Below the pieces are notes generated by a model. It made no database searches, was not told the origin of the DNA, and saw nothing but the letters and a program-made list of their open reading frames with translations. Positions 1-9,274 of a stretch of DNA of 61,679 nucleotides are shown in pieces. Source of the DNA: a bacterium (GTDB taxonomy: Bacteria; Armatimonadota; UBA5829). A program made the translations under genes and the position numbers. The stretch's first letter is position 1. Every line of letters starts with the position of its first letter. The stretch spans positions 1-61,679 of the forward strand of contig JAJFTD010000021.1 of assembly GCA_021373255.1 (NCBI GenBank), read 5' to 3'.

Positions 1-191
1 CCGAATCGATAAGATCGCGTGGCACTTGACCCTCGGCTGCAAGTAAGCAGGTTTAGCATCCCGGACGATCAGGTATAGATTCCTTTGAACCCACATTATT
101 GACGAACTGCGCTTACGGCAAGCAATACTGACGTAAGCGCAATTTCACCATGAATGAGCAGAGGATTTGTCGAGCTTGGTCGGAGGGGCAA

Positions 192-563
192 ATGTCGATA
201 TCCGGTAGCGAGGAAATCTTCACCACTTGGGCGAGTGACTTAGACGAGCACGAGCTTTCCACAGTGTGCTTGTGCGGGGAACTAGACGCGTCATCAGCGC
301 CGGCGTTCATATCCGATATGAAGAAAATCATTAGCCGCCGGCGCAATGTGATAATGGACGTCCACCTGCTCGACTACATCGACAGCACCGGCGTCGCGGC
401 CATAATATCTACCAAGAACGCCATAGAGGCCACAGGGCACAAACTCGGGCTAGTCGGCTGCCACGGCCTGCTCACAAAAATCCTGCATATAACCCGCATA
501 GAAGATGAACTGCGCTGCTTTGAAGACATAGACCAGGCGATTGCGGGTCTAAAGTTAACATAA
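192..563 (+). CDS. STAS-domain anti-sigma factor antagonist-like protein
   Basis: A 124-residue single STAS domain. The strand LCGELDASS and the loop DYIDSTG are typical of SpoIIAA/RsbV-type antagonists; the serine of DSTG (about residue 65) is the site phosphorylated by partner anti-sigma kinases in this family. Such proteins release sigma factors by partner switching in the cytoplasm. An in-frame ATG exists at 150, but the ATG at 192 has GGAGG five bases upstream and removes a poorly conserved extension, so I chose 192. No anti-sigma kinase gene is adjacent, so the partner is unknown. The 3' end overlaps the convergent ndk gene by 9 bp. Confidence 0.85.
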   Translation: MSISGSEEIFTTWASDLDEHELSTVCLCGELDASSAPAFISDMKKIISRRRNVIMDVHLLDYIDSTGVAAIISTKNAIEATGHKLGLVGCHGLLTKILHITRIEDELRCFEDIDQAIAGLKLT

Positions 564-962
564 CTCAGGGAACCACAGCACAATCTCACAAGCAGCGGTA
601 TCAGCGGAGTCTGAGCCATGCACCAGATTCTCCCGGGTGCTGATAGTGAGGTCACCACGGATTGTCCCAGGCATTGCATCTTCGGGTTTTGTCGCACCCA
701 TAAGATTGCGCATCAGCTTTATCGCATTATCACCCTCAACTACCATAGCCACCACTGGGCCTGAGGTTATGAACTCCAGCAGCCCCTCATAAAACTCCTT
801 GCCCTTGTGGACAGCATAATGCTGCTCGGCAAGTTCACGGCTGGGAGTAAGCATCTTCATTGCTACGATAGAAAAGTTTCGCCTTTCGATCCTGCGGACT
901 ATCTCCCCAACAAGTTTACGCCGCACACCGTCCGGCTTAACCATGATAAAAGTTCTCTCCAA
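555..962 (-). CDS. ndk: Nucleoside diphosphate kinase
   Basis: Transfers the gamma phosphate from ATP to nucleoside diphosphates through a phosphohistidine. The 135-residue length is usual. The N-terminal MVKPDGVRR motif and NLVHGSDS, holding the catalytic histidine (H115), are intact. The start is TTG at 962, preceded by AGGAG seven bases upstream; the ATG seven codons further in would remove the conserved first strand. A TGgTATAGT extended -10-like element lies on this strand around 995-1003. Its stop codon overlaps the 3' end of the convergent STAS gene. Confidence 0.97.
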   Translation of the reverse strand: MERTFIMVKPDGVRRKLVGEIVRRIERRNFSIVAMKMLTPSRELAEQHYAVHKGKEFYEGLLEFITSGPVVAMVVEGDNAIKLMRNLMGATKPEDAMPGTIRGDLTISTRENLVHGSDSADTAACEIVLWFPELC

Positions 963-1120
963 GGCCTGTCTCCTGTTCTCACATTTTATACGAGACTATA
1001 CCAGATAGGGGTGGTGGCGGGCAAGCGGTGGTTACGCACAGCAATGGGGGTTTGGTCGATGAAAGGATATGCAGCCGGCAGTCGATTACAACATTCCTGA
1101 TAATAGTATGTGTATCCGAT

Positions 1121-1150
1121 TTGTAATTGTATCGACAAATCAGTTATAAT
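1121..1150 (+). promoter_or_regulatory. Sigma70-type promoter for the EngB-type GTPase gene
   Basis: TTGTAA at 1121-1126 (-35-like) and a perfect TATAAT at 1145-1150 (-10) are separated by 18 bases. This would give a leader of about 70 nt before the start at 1226. Confidence 0.6.
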
Positions 1151-1225
1151 AGTTATGCACTGTACAATTCCTGAGTAGGTGCAAAGCGGCTGGTTTTATG
1201 TCACCAGCTAGGAGTGGATAACATT

Positions 1226-1840
1226 ATGCGGATTACTGCGGAATTTGTCACCAGTGTGGCTCGCCTCGATCAATTGCCTCGTGAGAATTTGCCCGAAATC
1301 GCACTGACTGGGCGGTCTAACGTGGGCAAGTCTTCGATGATCAATACTCTTGTAGGCAAAGCGGGACTGGCTAGGACATCTAATACACCTGGGCGCACCC
1401 AGACCTTGAATTATTACCTGATCACCCCCGAGGGGAAGAACGGGAAACCTTTCTTCCTTGTCGATATGCCGGGATATGGCTTTGCGGCTGCCAGCAAGGG
1501 GAGCCGTGCTCAATGGCAGAACCTTGTTGAGCAATACCTCAATACGCGGCCGATGCTGCGCGGCGTTATGCAGGTCATTGATTTGCGCCACCTGCCTCAG
1601 CCGCTCGATCATGCTATGTCGGAATGGCTGCGTGACAATGGGCACAATTACTTGATCGTTGGCACCAAAGCAGACAAGATGCCGAAAGGGAAAGTCCCTG
1701 GATTGCTGACGCAGGTCGCAAAAAGTTTGAGTGTCGATATCCAGGACACGATGGCATTCTCTGCGGAGACAGGGTTAGGGCGCGATCAGCTATGGCATTG
1801 GGTGATGAACGCGACAACTGCCACTCGTCCGGCGTTATAA
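1226..1840 (+). CDS. engB: Ribosome biogenesis GTPase EngB/YsxC
   Basis: A small GTPase of about 204 residues needed for late assembly of the large ribosomal subunit in bacteria. Visible motifs are the P-loop GRSNVGKSS, switch I with TPGRTQ, G3 DMPGYGFA, G4 TKAD and a G5-like FSAETG near the end. The ATG at 1226 lies 11 bases after AGGAG (1210-1214). A GTG at 1214 is also in frame but overlaps that ribosome binding site, so I prefer 1226. It is transcribed alone from the promoter at 1121-1150. Confidence 0.95.
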   Translation: MRITAEFVTSVARLDQLPRENLPEIALTGRSNVGKSSMINTLVGKAGLARTSNTPGRTQTLNYYLITPEGKNGKPFFLVDMPGYGFAAASKGSRAQWQNLVEQYLNTRPMLRGVMQVIDLRHLPQPLDHAMSEWLRDNGHNYLIVGTKADKMPKGKVPGLLTQVAKSLSVDIQDTMAFSAETGLGRDQLWHWVMNATTATRPAL

Positions 1841-1951
1841 CTGATGTATCGATAGCCAGTATTTGCCCTGTATGCTGATTCATTACTGTGTTATACTGGC
1901 TATGCTTGTGCTGTTGAGCTGAAGCAAATCCCTCGTTTTAAGGCCGTTTAA

Positions 1952-3193
1952 TTGCATCTGGGCACATTAGTCTTCATTCTGACGTACATACTGATCTGTT
2001 TGGGAGAGAATAGCCCTCGTAAGCTCGACCGTCCGACTGCGGCGCTGCTTGGAGCGGTCTTGATGGTAATGACGGGGTCCCTGACTCGTGTGGAAGCGGC
2101 AAGGGCTATTGATCTCAGCACTATCTCCCTCCTGTTCGGAATGATGGTCCTCCTGTCAGTGCTGATCCAAAGCAAGACTCCAGTATTCTTCGCACACAGG
2201 GCTCTGGGACGCTGCCAATCGGCGCATAAGCTGCTGGCTGGAGTTATCTTCGCCTCTGGGATAGCATCCGCACTTATGTTGAACGATACGGTGTGCCTGT
2301 TGGGCACGCCTATTCTGCTGGAAGTGGTGATACAAGCAGGCCTACCAGCTACACCGTTTCTCCTCGCGCTAGCGACCAGCTCGAACATCGGCAGCGCAAT
2401 GACGCTTATCGGCAACCCACAGAACATGATAATAGGCCACCTCTCCGGCTGGAGCTGGTCTGGATTTGTTCTCAGGATGCTTCCCATAGGTTTGGTCTGC
2501 CTTGTAGTTGACTGGCTCATAATCTCCTTTATGTTCCGAAAGGAACTGGCAGCCGTTGATATGCAAGCCGTATGCATGCCGGATAAAGAAATAGAAATAA
2601 AACGCAAGCCGGCTACCCGAAGCCTAATCATGTTCGCTGCATTTATTTTTGCGATCATATTGGGAGCGCCGATGGATTTCGCGGCAGTCGCTGCAGCCGC
2701 ACTGCTCCTCGTTTGGGTAAATCGTCCACCGAAACTCACTCTGGAGATGGTAGACTGGTCGCTCCTGCTGTTCTTCGCCGGGTTGTTCGTTGTCGTGGAA
2801 GGCTTACTAAAAGCTGACCGTACGATTCTAGAGGCTTGTCTCAACGCGCTTGGAACTCACTCCGGACTAGGAAATATAGTCAGATGGAGCGCAACGACAG
2901 TAATTGGCAGCAATATTTTTTCCAACGTACCGTTCGTCCTCATTGCCAGCCATTGGATCGACAAAGTAAGTGACCCCAAATTTTTCTGGCTGATACTGTC
3001 ACTCACAAGCACGCTTGCGGGAAATTTGACACTCTTCGGAAGCGTGGCAAACGTGATAGTAGCCCAACGCTCGCAGAGTAAATCACCGCTGTCATTCTGG
3101 GACTTTTTCCGCGTGGGGGTGCCAGTTACCATTATCACCACGGCAATCGGCGTAGGCATGCTGTGGGCGTTTCATCTACTCGGATGGGTTTGA
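1952..3193 (+). CDS. ArsB/NhaD (SLC13/CitM-like) ion transporter
   Basis: An inner-membrane protein of 413 residues with about ten to eleven hydrophobic segments. The motif SNIGSAMTLIGNPQN (around residue 150) and a matching segment NVPFVLIASHW ... TLAGNLTLFGSVANVIV in the second half are the paired re-entrant signatures of the ArsB/NhaD/CitM superfamily. Members move arsenite, citrate, sulfate or Na+/H+. The substrate cannot be read from sequence, and the arsenic operon lies 36 kb away with its own Acr3 pump, so arsenite is not implied. The start is TTG at 1952; no ATG alternative preserves the first membrane segment. Confidence 0.85.
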   Translation: MHLGTLVFILTYILICLGENSPRKLDRPTAALLGAVLMVMTGSLTRVEAARAIDLSTISLLFGMMVLLSVLIQSKTPVFFAHRALGRCQSAHKLLAGVIFASGIASALMLNDTVCLLGTPILLEVVIQAGLPATPFLLALATSSNIGSAMTLIGNPQNMIIGHLSGWSWSGFVLRMLPIGLVCLVVDWLIISFMFRKELAAVDMQAVCMPDKEIEIKRKPATRSLIMFAAFIFAIILGAPMDFAAVAAAALLLVWVNRPPKLTLEMVDWSLLLFFAGLFVVVEGLLKADRTILEACLNALGTHSGLGNIVRWSATTVIGSNIFSNVPFVLIASHWIDKVSDPKFFWLILSLTSTLAGNLTLFGSVANVIVAQRSQSKSPLSFWDFFRVGVPVTIITTAIGVGMLWAFHLLGWV

Positions 3194-3298
3194 TGGCTAC
3201 CGTTGTGCGTTGGCGCGTTATGCGTTATGCGTTGGTTGGTTCCGTTCACATTGTACGTCCGGCTCTCGCAGTTCTTTCAGAACTACTGTCGCCCAAGG

Positions 3299-3399
3299 GG
3301 CGGCTTCGGCAGCTCCGCTACGCTTCGCGGTCCGAAGCAACGCACGTTATCTCCTTGTCCTATTTCGCATTTTCGCCCTTTCGTGTTGTCGCGATTAAA
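3299..3399. repeat. Dispersed composite repeat (hairpin plus TTTCGC-rich tract), copy 1
   Basis: A GCTTCGG...CCGAAGC hairpin region is followed at 3363-3399 by an alternating tract of TTTCGC, TTTTCGCCC, TTTCGTG and GCGATTAAA units. The same order recurs at 22784-22878, and partial copies lie at 7689, 10315 and 33866. All copies are intergenic. It fills most of the 291-bp gap before the first GH2 gene, and no convincing gene is seen there. Confidence 0.7.
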
Positions 3400-3484
3400 T
3401 CCCTTCGTCTCTTGAACCAGCCAGCCGTATCCTGTTATACTTCGTGGGTAAAGACTTCCGTGATTACTCCCTGAGAGGTTAGAT

Positions 3485-5875
3485 ATGAAGAATACTTTGT
3501 CACTTAACGGTTCCTGGCAGCTTGTCGGTGCACAGCCGGGGGCGGACTGGTCGCGGCCGGATGCTTTGGTCCCCGAGGGGGCGCAGCCGATTATGGCCCA
3601 GGTGCCCGGAGAGGTGCATGTGGACTTACTCCGCTCAGGTCTTATCCCCGATCCCTTCTACGGCACGAATGCTGATGAGGCACAGTGGGTCGAGGATAAG
3701 GAGTGGTGGTATAAGCGGTCGTTTGAAGTTGATGAGGATTTTCTTATTCGGCAGACGTTTATTGAATTTGATGGGCTGGATACGCTGGCAACTGTTTTCT
3801 TGAATGGCGAAGAGGTCGGCCGAGCGGAGAATATGTTCATTTCGCACCGGTTCGATGTTAGCGACTACATCCGGGTTGGCAGGAACACAGTGGCAGTACG
3901 TTTTGCTCCGGCGGCAAAGTCCGACCCCACCTGCCTTAGAAAAATGCAGACCGCGTTTGGTGATGATTTCAGCCCCAGGCTTGTGGGAGCGGGAATATGG
4001 CGCGAGGTCCGACTGGTGTCACACGATCTTGTTTCTATCTCGGATATCCACATTGAGCCCGAAATCGAAGGCGCGTGGGCCAATGCTTGGGTTTTCATAG
4101 AAGTTGAGAACCATACCGATGATGACCAGCAGGTGGCAGCGTCCGTAGTGGTGACTAAAGGTGAGAACCGCGAGAAAATCGAGGTGGTTGACTGGATCTC
4201 GCCATTTGGAGGGGTAATTGAAGCGGTAGTCCGCATTGAGGAGCCTGAGCTTTGGTGGCCCAATGAGATGGGTGAGCAGAACCTGTACGGGTGCATGGTC
4301 GGTCTATCCGCCGAGGGTGAAGTCCAGGATGTAGCTGAGACCAGGTTCGGGGTGCGCGATGTGCACTTCCTTGAGCATGGCGATGACGGTGAGCCGACAC
4401 TTGCGCTTGTGGTGAATGAGGAAAAGGTGTTCTGCAAAGGCGCAAACTGGCTGCCGGCGGATGTGTTCCCGTGCAACGTCACCCCTGAGCGTTGTCATGA
4501 CCTGGTAAAGCAGGCAAAAGACGCTAACATCAACATGCTTCGAGTGTGGGGTGGTGGCATCTACGAAGACCCCGAGTTCTACCGAGCCTGCGATGAGATG
4601 GGCGTAATGGTGTGGCAGGATTTCATGTTCACAGGTGGAACCTATGCTGATGATCCAGGCTTCAAGAAGAATGTGACTGACGAGGTGCGAGTAGCGATAA
4701 AGCAGCTTCGGAGCCACCCATCAATAGTGGTCTGGTGCGGCGGAAGGGAATGCGATGCCGACCTATCGCAACCCGCGCAAAATGATTGGCTTTACACTGA
4801 GTTGATTCCAAATGTGTTGCGTGGGCTGGACCGCACCCGTCCTTACAGAGCCTCCAGCCCATGTCCTGTAGATGAATGCAACTCATGGTTCAGGGCTTTT
4901 GATGAAGACTACACCCTGTGGCGGCAGTATGTCGAGGAACAAAATGGGCTGTTTGTCAGCGACTTCTTCGCACAGGGGCCGCCCGAGCTGCCCAGTCTGC
5001 GTGAGTTCATACCTGAGGAAAGCCTATCCGCCACCGGCAGTGAGACTTGGCTGCGCCACACAAGCGGAGGGAATGTAGATCGAAATATAGTGGACGAGTT
5101 GACCCACCGGATGATGGGTGAGTGGGACAACATGGAGCAGTTCACGGCATACGCGGGTATATTGCAGGGCGAATTCATCCGTGCGCAGATCGAGCACTAC
5201 CGCCGCGAGAAGTGGGCGACATCTGGGGCGTTGTTCTGGAGCCTGAATGATTCGTGGCCGGGGATCGGGTGGAGTATAGTTGACTATTTCGCACGGCCAA
5301 AACCTGCCTATTACTTCGCTAAGCGCGCATGCGAGCCTGTTATCGTATCATTCAAGCCCGTAGGAGACAGGGTACAGGTGCACGTAACCAGCGATGAGCG
5401 CATCCGCGACATCGACGGCATACTCCAAATCGGGGTTATGACTTTTGGCGCCTGTGGGTTTGGCGTCCAGGAAGCGCCTGTAAAGCTCAGCGCCAATTCG
5501 TCTGCGGGGATATGGGAAAGTGAGCCTGTTAGTGAGCTGTTCGCTGACCCGGCGCGGCAGTGTCTGATAGCCATATTGCAGGTGCGTGGCGAGGTTGTAG
5601 CGCGCGGGATTTACTTCCAGCGGCCCTGGAGTGAGATGGAGTTTCCACAACCCAAGCTGCTGGTCGGCCGTGAGCAGACTTCAGATACCTGTCATGAGAT
5701 CCTTATCTCGGCTGATGCTTTCGCACGTAATGTAGTTATAAGTAATCTCCCTGCCGAAGCTCGTCTATCGGATAATTACTTCGATGTATTGCCTGGCGAG
5801 CAGCATATTGTCAAAATCGAAAACATTACCGCAGAGCAGGCCAAGGAGCTTAAGCTCAATGTATGGAGAAGATAA
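3485..5875 (+). CDS. GH2 beta-mannosidase-like protein with altered active site
   Basis: A 796-residue protein with the GH2 order: sugar-binding jelly roll, Ig-like sandwich, TIM barrel (about residues 290-620) and C-terminal sandwich domains. It has no signal peptide, so it is probably cytoplasmic, where relatives release mannose from short beta-mannosides. The barrel signatures RVWGGGIYE and WQDFMFTGG are present. Against the two paralogues in this window, the Asn-Glu acid/base pair reads GGRE (R421, E422) instead of GDNE. The nucleophile position reads SDFF (D493) instead of Ser-Glu. Both changes affect normally invariant residues, so activity may be lost or altered. The start ATG has GAGAGG upstream. 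Confidence 0.9.
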   Translation: MKNTLSLNGSWQLVGAQPGADWSRPDALVPEGAQPIMAQVPGEVHVDLLRSGLIPDPFYGTNADEAQWVEDKEWWYKRSFEVDEDFLIRQTFIEFDGLDTLATVFLNGEEVGRAENMFISHRFDVSDYIRVGRNTVAVRFAPAAKSDPTCLRKMQTAFGDDFSPRLVGAGIWREVRLVSHDLVSISDIHIEPEIEGAWANAWVFIEVENHTDDDQQVAASVVVTKGENREKIEVVDWISPFGGVIEAVVRIEEPELWWPNEMGEQNLYGCMVGLSAEGEVQDVAETRFGVRDVHFLEHGDDGEPTLALVVNEEKVFCKGANWLPADVFPCNVTPERCHDLVKQAKDANINMLRVWGGGIYEDPEFYRACDEMGVMVWQDFMFTGGTYADDPGFKKNVTDEVRVAIKQLRSHPSIVVWCGGRECDADLSQPAQNDWLYTELIPNVLRGLDRTRPYRASSPCPVDECNSWFRAFDEDYTLWRQYVEEQNGLFVSDFFAQGPPELPSLREFIPEESLSATGSETWLRHTSGGNVDRNIVDELTHRMMGEWDNMEQFTAYAGILQGEFIRAQIEHYRREKWATSGALFWSLNDSWPGIGWSIVDYFARPKPAYYFAKRACEPVIVSFKPVGDRVQVHVTSDERIRDIDGILQIGVMTFGACGFGVQEAPVKLSANSSAGIWESEPVSELFADPARQCLIAILQVRGEVVARGIYFQRPWSEMEFPQPKLLVGREQTSDTCHEILISADAFARNVVISNLPAEARLSDNYFDVLPGEQHIVKIENITAEQAKELKLNVWRR

Positions 5876-6026
5876 ATCGCAATACGCACTGGAATGTCTT
5901 TGTCATATATAGTGTAATCGTCTTCGGCTTTCTAACTTTATGACCTTGTGACTTTCTGAACTTTTGACCTATGGCGCAGCCCCGCCGTTTGACCTTCGGT
6001 CTTGCTCCTGGTACCATGGGGGTGCA

Positions 6027-7319
6027 ATGTTAACAATCGCTTATCACACCCTTGGATGCAAGGTTAATCAATACGAAACAGAAAAGATGCGCGAGGCGTT
6101 GGAGACGGCGGGATTTAGGACGGTGCCGTTTAGCGGCTGCGCGGATGCTTATATTATCAACACGTGCAGTGTGACTTCCGTAGCTGACGGCAAGTCACGC
6201 GCAGCAATCCGGCGGGCGCTCAGGCTTAACCCGGACGCGTTTGTTGTGGTGGCAGGATGCTACGCCGCGCTGGAACCGGCGCAGGTGCAGGCTATTGAGG
6301 GCGTTGATCTGGTGGTGCCTCATGGGGAAAAGGAGCTTATCCCCGAGAGAATTAGGGCACATTTCGGAGCTTCCACGCCCACCGACCCCCACCCCACAAC
6401 TCCCAAGCCCCGAATGCGCACGCGAGCGGTGGTAAAAGTGCAGGACGGCTGCGACCAGTTCTGCGCGTATTGTGTCATCCCCTACGCTCGAACGGGCAGG
6501 ACTTCACGTCCGATGGCGAGTATAATGGACGAGTTGCGGGCGCTGGCGGGGTTTGGATATAGAGAAATTGTGCTCGCGGGAATCAGGCTGGGGTCATATG
6601 ATGCTGATGAGATTCGACTGCCGGAGTTGATTAGTTGTGCAGCAGAAATCGACGGCATCGAAAGGATCAGGCTCAGTTCCATTGAACCGTGGGAAGTCGA
6701 TGATGCACTGCTGGACGCAATGAGCAGCCCCAAGGTGTGCCGACACCTGCATATCCCACTTCAAAGTGGCGATGATGCCGTGCTGGGGCGTATGGGTCGG
6801 CCGTATCGCTCGGAGGAATACCGCACGATTATATCGAAGGTAAGAGATCGGATAGAGGGCGTAGGCATTACTACGGATGTGATAGTGGGCTTTCCGGGTG
6901 AGACGGACGAAGAGTTCGAGAATACGTGCAACTTAATTAGGTCTGTGGATTTCTCAAGGCTTCACGTCTTTCGCTACTCCCCTCGCCCACGCACTAGAGC
7001 CGCGAGTATGCCGGACCAGGTTGAGGCAGGAGTTAAGAAGCTCCGCGCTGATAAGCTGATTGATTTGGGAAAACTAGCCACAACACGCTTCGCTTCCTCT
7101 CAAGTAGGGAAGGAACTCAGCGTGCTGGTGGAATCCGAAGTTTCGGGACAAGGGTGTCCCGAAACAATTGGCATAGCAACTAATAAGCATTTCACTGGCT
7201 TTGGTGATAATTACGTGGAAGTCGTGCTCCCGGGCGACTCATCGCTGAAGAAAAACATAGTAAAGGTGCTTATCACAGGGGTGGACCAGGATGGTCGAGC
7301 CCTTGGAACGCTGACATAA
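6027..7319 (+). CDS. mtaB: tRNA t6A37 methylthiotransferase MtaB
   Basis: A radical-SAM methylthiotransferase that converts t6A37 to ms2t6A37 in tRNAs. The 430-residue protein shows the N-terminal UPF0004 domain (start MLTIAYHTLGCKVNQYE, with further cysteines in NTCSVT and GCYA). The radical-SAM cluster motif is DGCDQFCAYCVIPY (CxxxCxxC). A C-terminal TRAM-like region follows. The spacing VTSVADGKSR and the cluster context favour MtaB over MiaB or RimO. An upstream in-frame ATG at 5964 lies in non-conserved sequence, so I start at 6027. The HIT gene follows 12 bp after the stop, suggesting co-transcription. Confidence 0.92.
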   Translation: MLTIAYHTLGCKVNQYETEKMREALETAGFRTVPFSGCADAYIINTCSVTSVADGKSRAAIRRALRLNPDAFVVVAGCYAALEPAQVQAIEGVDLVVPHGEKELIPERIRAHFGASTPTDPHPTTPKPRMRTRAVVKVQDGCDQFCAYCVIPYARTGRTSRPMASIMDELRALAGFGYREIVLAGIRLGSYDADEIRLPELISCAAEIDGIERIRLSSIEPWEVDDALLDAMSSPKVCRHLHIPLQSGDDAVLGRMGRPYRSEEYRTIISKVRDRIEGVGITTDVIVGFPGETDEEFENTCNLIRSVDFSRLHVFRYSPRPRTRAASMPDQVEAGVKKLRADKLIDLGKLATTRFASSQVGKELSVLVESEVSGQGCPETIGIATNKHFTGFGDNYVEVVLPGDSSLKKNIVKVLITGVDQDGRALGTLT

Positions 7320-7331
7320 GGAGGATATGAT

Positions 7332-7676
7332 TTGACAGATTGCATATTCTGCAAGATCGCGAATAAGGAGATCGGCAAACTTGTCTACGAAGACGACACC
7401 GTCGTCGCGTTTGATGATCTGAACCCACAGGCTCCAGTTCACGTTCTGGTCATTCCGAAGAAGCACATCGCTCGCATCTCTGACATCAGAGATGGAGAAG
7501 ATGCCAACCTTGTGGGCCATATAATGGTGGTTGCCGGCAAGATTGCCGCAGAGCGTGGAATCGCAGATGATGGCTACCGGGTGGTCGCTAACTGCAACGA
7601 GGGTGCTGGGCAATCGGTATGGCACATCCATTTTCACCTGCTCGGTGGACGCAACCTCGGCTGGCCTCCAGGATAG
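7332..7676 (+). CDS. HIT-family nucleotide hydrolase
   Basis: A 114-residue histidine-triad protein of the HINT branch, which hydrolyses purine nucleoside phosphoramidates and related adenylated compounds. The family features FCKIANKEI, VIPKKHI and the triad WHIHFHLLGG (H98, H100, H102) are intact. The start is TTG at 7332, seven bases after AGGAGG (7319-7324), which itself overlaps the mtaB stop. An out-of-frame ATG-ATT-TGA minimal reading frame (7327-7335) overlaps the TTG. Confidence 0.95.
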   Translation: MTDCIFCKIANKEIGKLVYEDDTVVAFDDLNPQAPVHVLVIPKKHIARISDIRDGEDANLVGHIMVVAGKIAAERGIADDGYRVVANCNEGAGQSVWHIHFHLLGGRNLGWPPG

Positions 7677-7688
7677 CTTCAGCGTCTC

Positions 7689-7726
7689 TTAATCGCGACA
7701 GCGCGAAAGGGCGAAAGCGCGAAATG
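7689..7726. repeat. Dispersed CGCGAAAG-tract repeat, inverted copy
   Basis: TTAATCGCG followed by GCGCGAAAG, GGCGAAAG and CGCGAAAT units. It is the reverse-complement orientation of the tract at 3363-3399 and lies between two convergent genes. Confidence 0.65.
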
Positions 7727-7739
7727 AAAATAGAAACGA

Positions 7740-9191
7740 TCAATTTTTAATTAGGATATTGCTTTCTTCTATTTGTGGGTCGGAATTGGAGTCTGTAATA
7801 GTCTCGATTTGGATTGAGTGGAAGCCATTGGGGACACGGGTGGAGTCCCAGTCGTATCTGTAGGGATATGTGCTGGTAGTGCAGACTGGGGCGCTGTCGA
7901 TGTAGAAGCTCACAATGGCTTCCAGTTTGGGCTTTTTAGGTTGCAATGGAATTATGCCCCGCACTGCTTTCATGGACGATTTGGCAGTTTCGGCAGTGTA
8001 GGCGGCTGACTCGCAGCGCAGTTGATCCTCCATCAGCTTCGCATCATATGGTGGAAAGAGCAGGCGCACAGCGGTAAGCCCCTTTTGTACCTGCCTGGGC
8101 TTACCGAGCTTGGTGAAATACTGCGTCAAATAGGTGGGCGTAAATGCGTCGTTCACCTTGCCCACTATCTCCGGCACATTCTCCCAGTCTTCATCATCAA
8201 TCTTCACCTGAGCCCTGCATGAGAGTTCGGGCTTATCAGGAAGCCACATCAGGTTGATATAGCCGCCATACATCGGGGGCATCCCCTCCAGCCTTGGCCC
8301 GAACGTTTCAGTAGGCTTGATTACCATCACCTGCGGGCTGGTTTCCCTCTGCTCTGCCGCGTGCTTATTAGGCTGCACCATAAATCCGCCGCGTGTCTCT
8401 ACCGGTCCACCCTCTTGCGTGCCGATTGGGCACACCGGGGCTGTGGAGATTGTGAGCACGCCTCCATGGTTTGTATTGATCGCTCCGACGCCGGTGAACG
8501 TTGTGGCGTCATACCTGCCTACGGCGCTCACGGGCCTCACCACCGTGGCGATGATATCTGACTTGTCATCAGAATACTTCACTGTCACGCTGCCACCGGT
8601 GTGATTTTCGAACTCGATCCCCAGTGGCATCACGCTTGGTCGCTTAACGATTATGACGAAGGTTTCTCCCACAATCGGTATATAGTCCTCAGGGACGGGC
8701 TGCAAGCTGTGGTCGTGTTCTACAAACACCGGGTTACCAACATAGGGAGAAAAGCAGCGGAATATGGATTGGCCGGTGTGGATGTCTGTGATGATGCCGG
8801 ATGATCTGGCGATGTGCCCACCGAACCCGTGGGGAATAGCCGCAAACTCGGCAGGTGTAATGCTGAATATCAGGGGGATCTGTGCCTTGCCCAGCCCCGA
8901 AGCGGACTGGCCGGTCTTAACGCGAATTCCATGCACTGCGGTTGCCGCCACAGTGCCCTCGGGGGTATATGACGACGCCGCAAACCCGGTAATCCGTGCG
9001 TTAGCGGCAATCTTTACACGACCGACTGTGCTATAGGTATTGCCGAAGTCCAGGCTCACTTGAACAAGCCCGCCGACCTGATTATGTATGCGTATCCTGT
9101 AGACCTCGGTGGCGGGGAAGTCGAATTGTGAAGCCAATACAGCGCTCCCAGCAATCAGCATGTAGAGGATAAATATGATCTTCTTCAACAT
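7740..9191 (-). CDS. Secreted protein of unknown function with C-terminal Ig-like domain
   Basis: A 483-residue protein I do not recognise. It begins with a signal peptide (KK, then a hydrophobic run ending AVLASQ), so it is exported. The N-terminal half is beta-rich with repeated strands such as YRIRIHNQVGGLVQVSLDFG. The last roughly 60 residues (FYIDSAPVCTTS...YRYDWDSTRVPNGFHSIQI) resemble a bacterial Ig-like domain with a D-x-x-x-V/L-P-N-G-x-H pattern. An ORF extension to 9287 is unlikely because the signal peptide starts at the methionine at 9191. It is divergent from the cytochrome gene; the two starts are 83 bp apart. Confidence 0.7.
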   Translation of the reverse strand: MLKKIIFILYMLIAGSAVLASQFDFPATEVYRIRIHNQVGGLVQVSLDFGNTYSTVGRVKIAANARITGFAASSYTPEGTVAATAVHGIRVKTGQSASGLGKAQIPLIFSITPAEFAAIPHGFGGHIARSSGIITDIHTGQSIFRCFSPYVGNPVFVEHDHSLQPVPEDYIPIVGETFVIIVKRPSVMPLGIEFENHTGGSVTVKYSDDKSDIIATVVRPVSAVGRYDATTFTGVGAINTNHGGVLTISTAPVCPIGTQEGGPVETRGGFMVQPNKHAAEQRETSPQVMVIKPTETFGPRLEGMPPMYGGYINLMWLPDKPELSCRAQVKIDDEDWENVPEIVGKVNDAFTPTYLTQYFTKLGKPRQVQKGLTAVRLLFPPYDAKLMEDQLRCESAAYTAETAKSSMKAVRGIIPLQPKKPKLEAIVSFYIDSAPVCTTSTYPYRYDWDSTRVPNGFHSIQIETITDSNSDPQIEESNILIKN

Positions 9192-9274
9192 AGTAAATAC
9201 ATCCAGTTGATTATAGCACAGTCGAATGTTTTGGGTAGCATGGGCAGTAGAATGATTCACGGGGAGGGATGCGT

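Noticed and set aside
1952-3193. Arsenite pump ArsB
   Set aside because: Only superfamily-level similarity; it is far from the ars operon, which has its own Acr3.
3163-3474. 103-residue ORF after the anion transporter
   Set aside because: It overlaps the transporter end and is made mostly of the dispersed repeat, so the frame is accidental.
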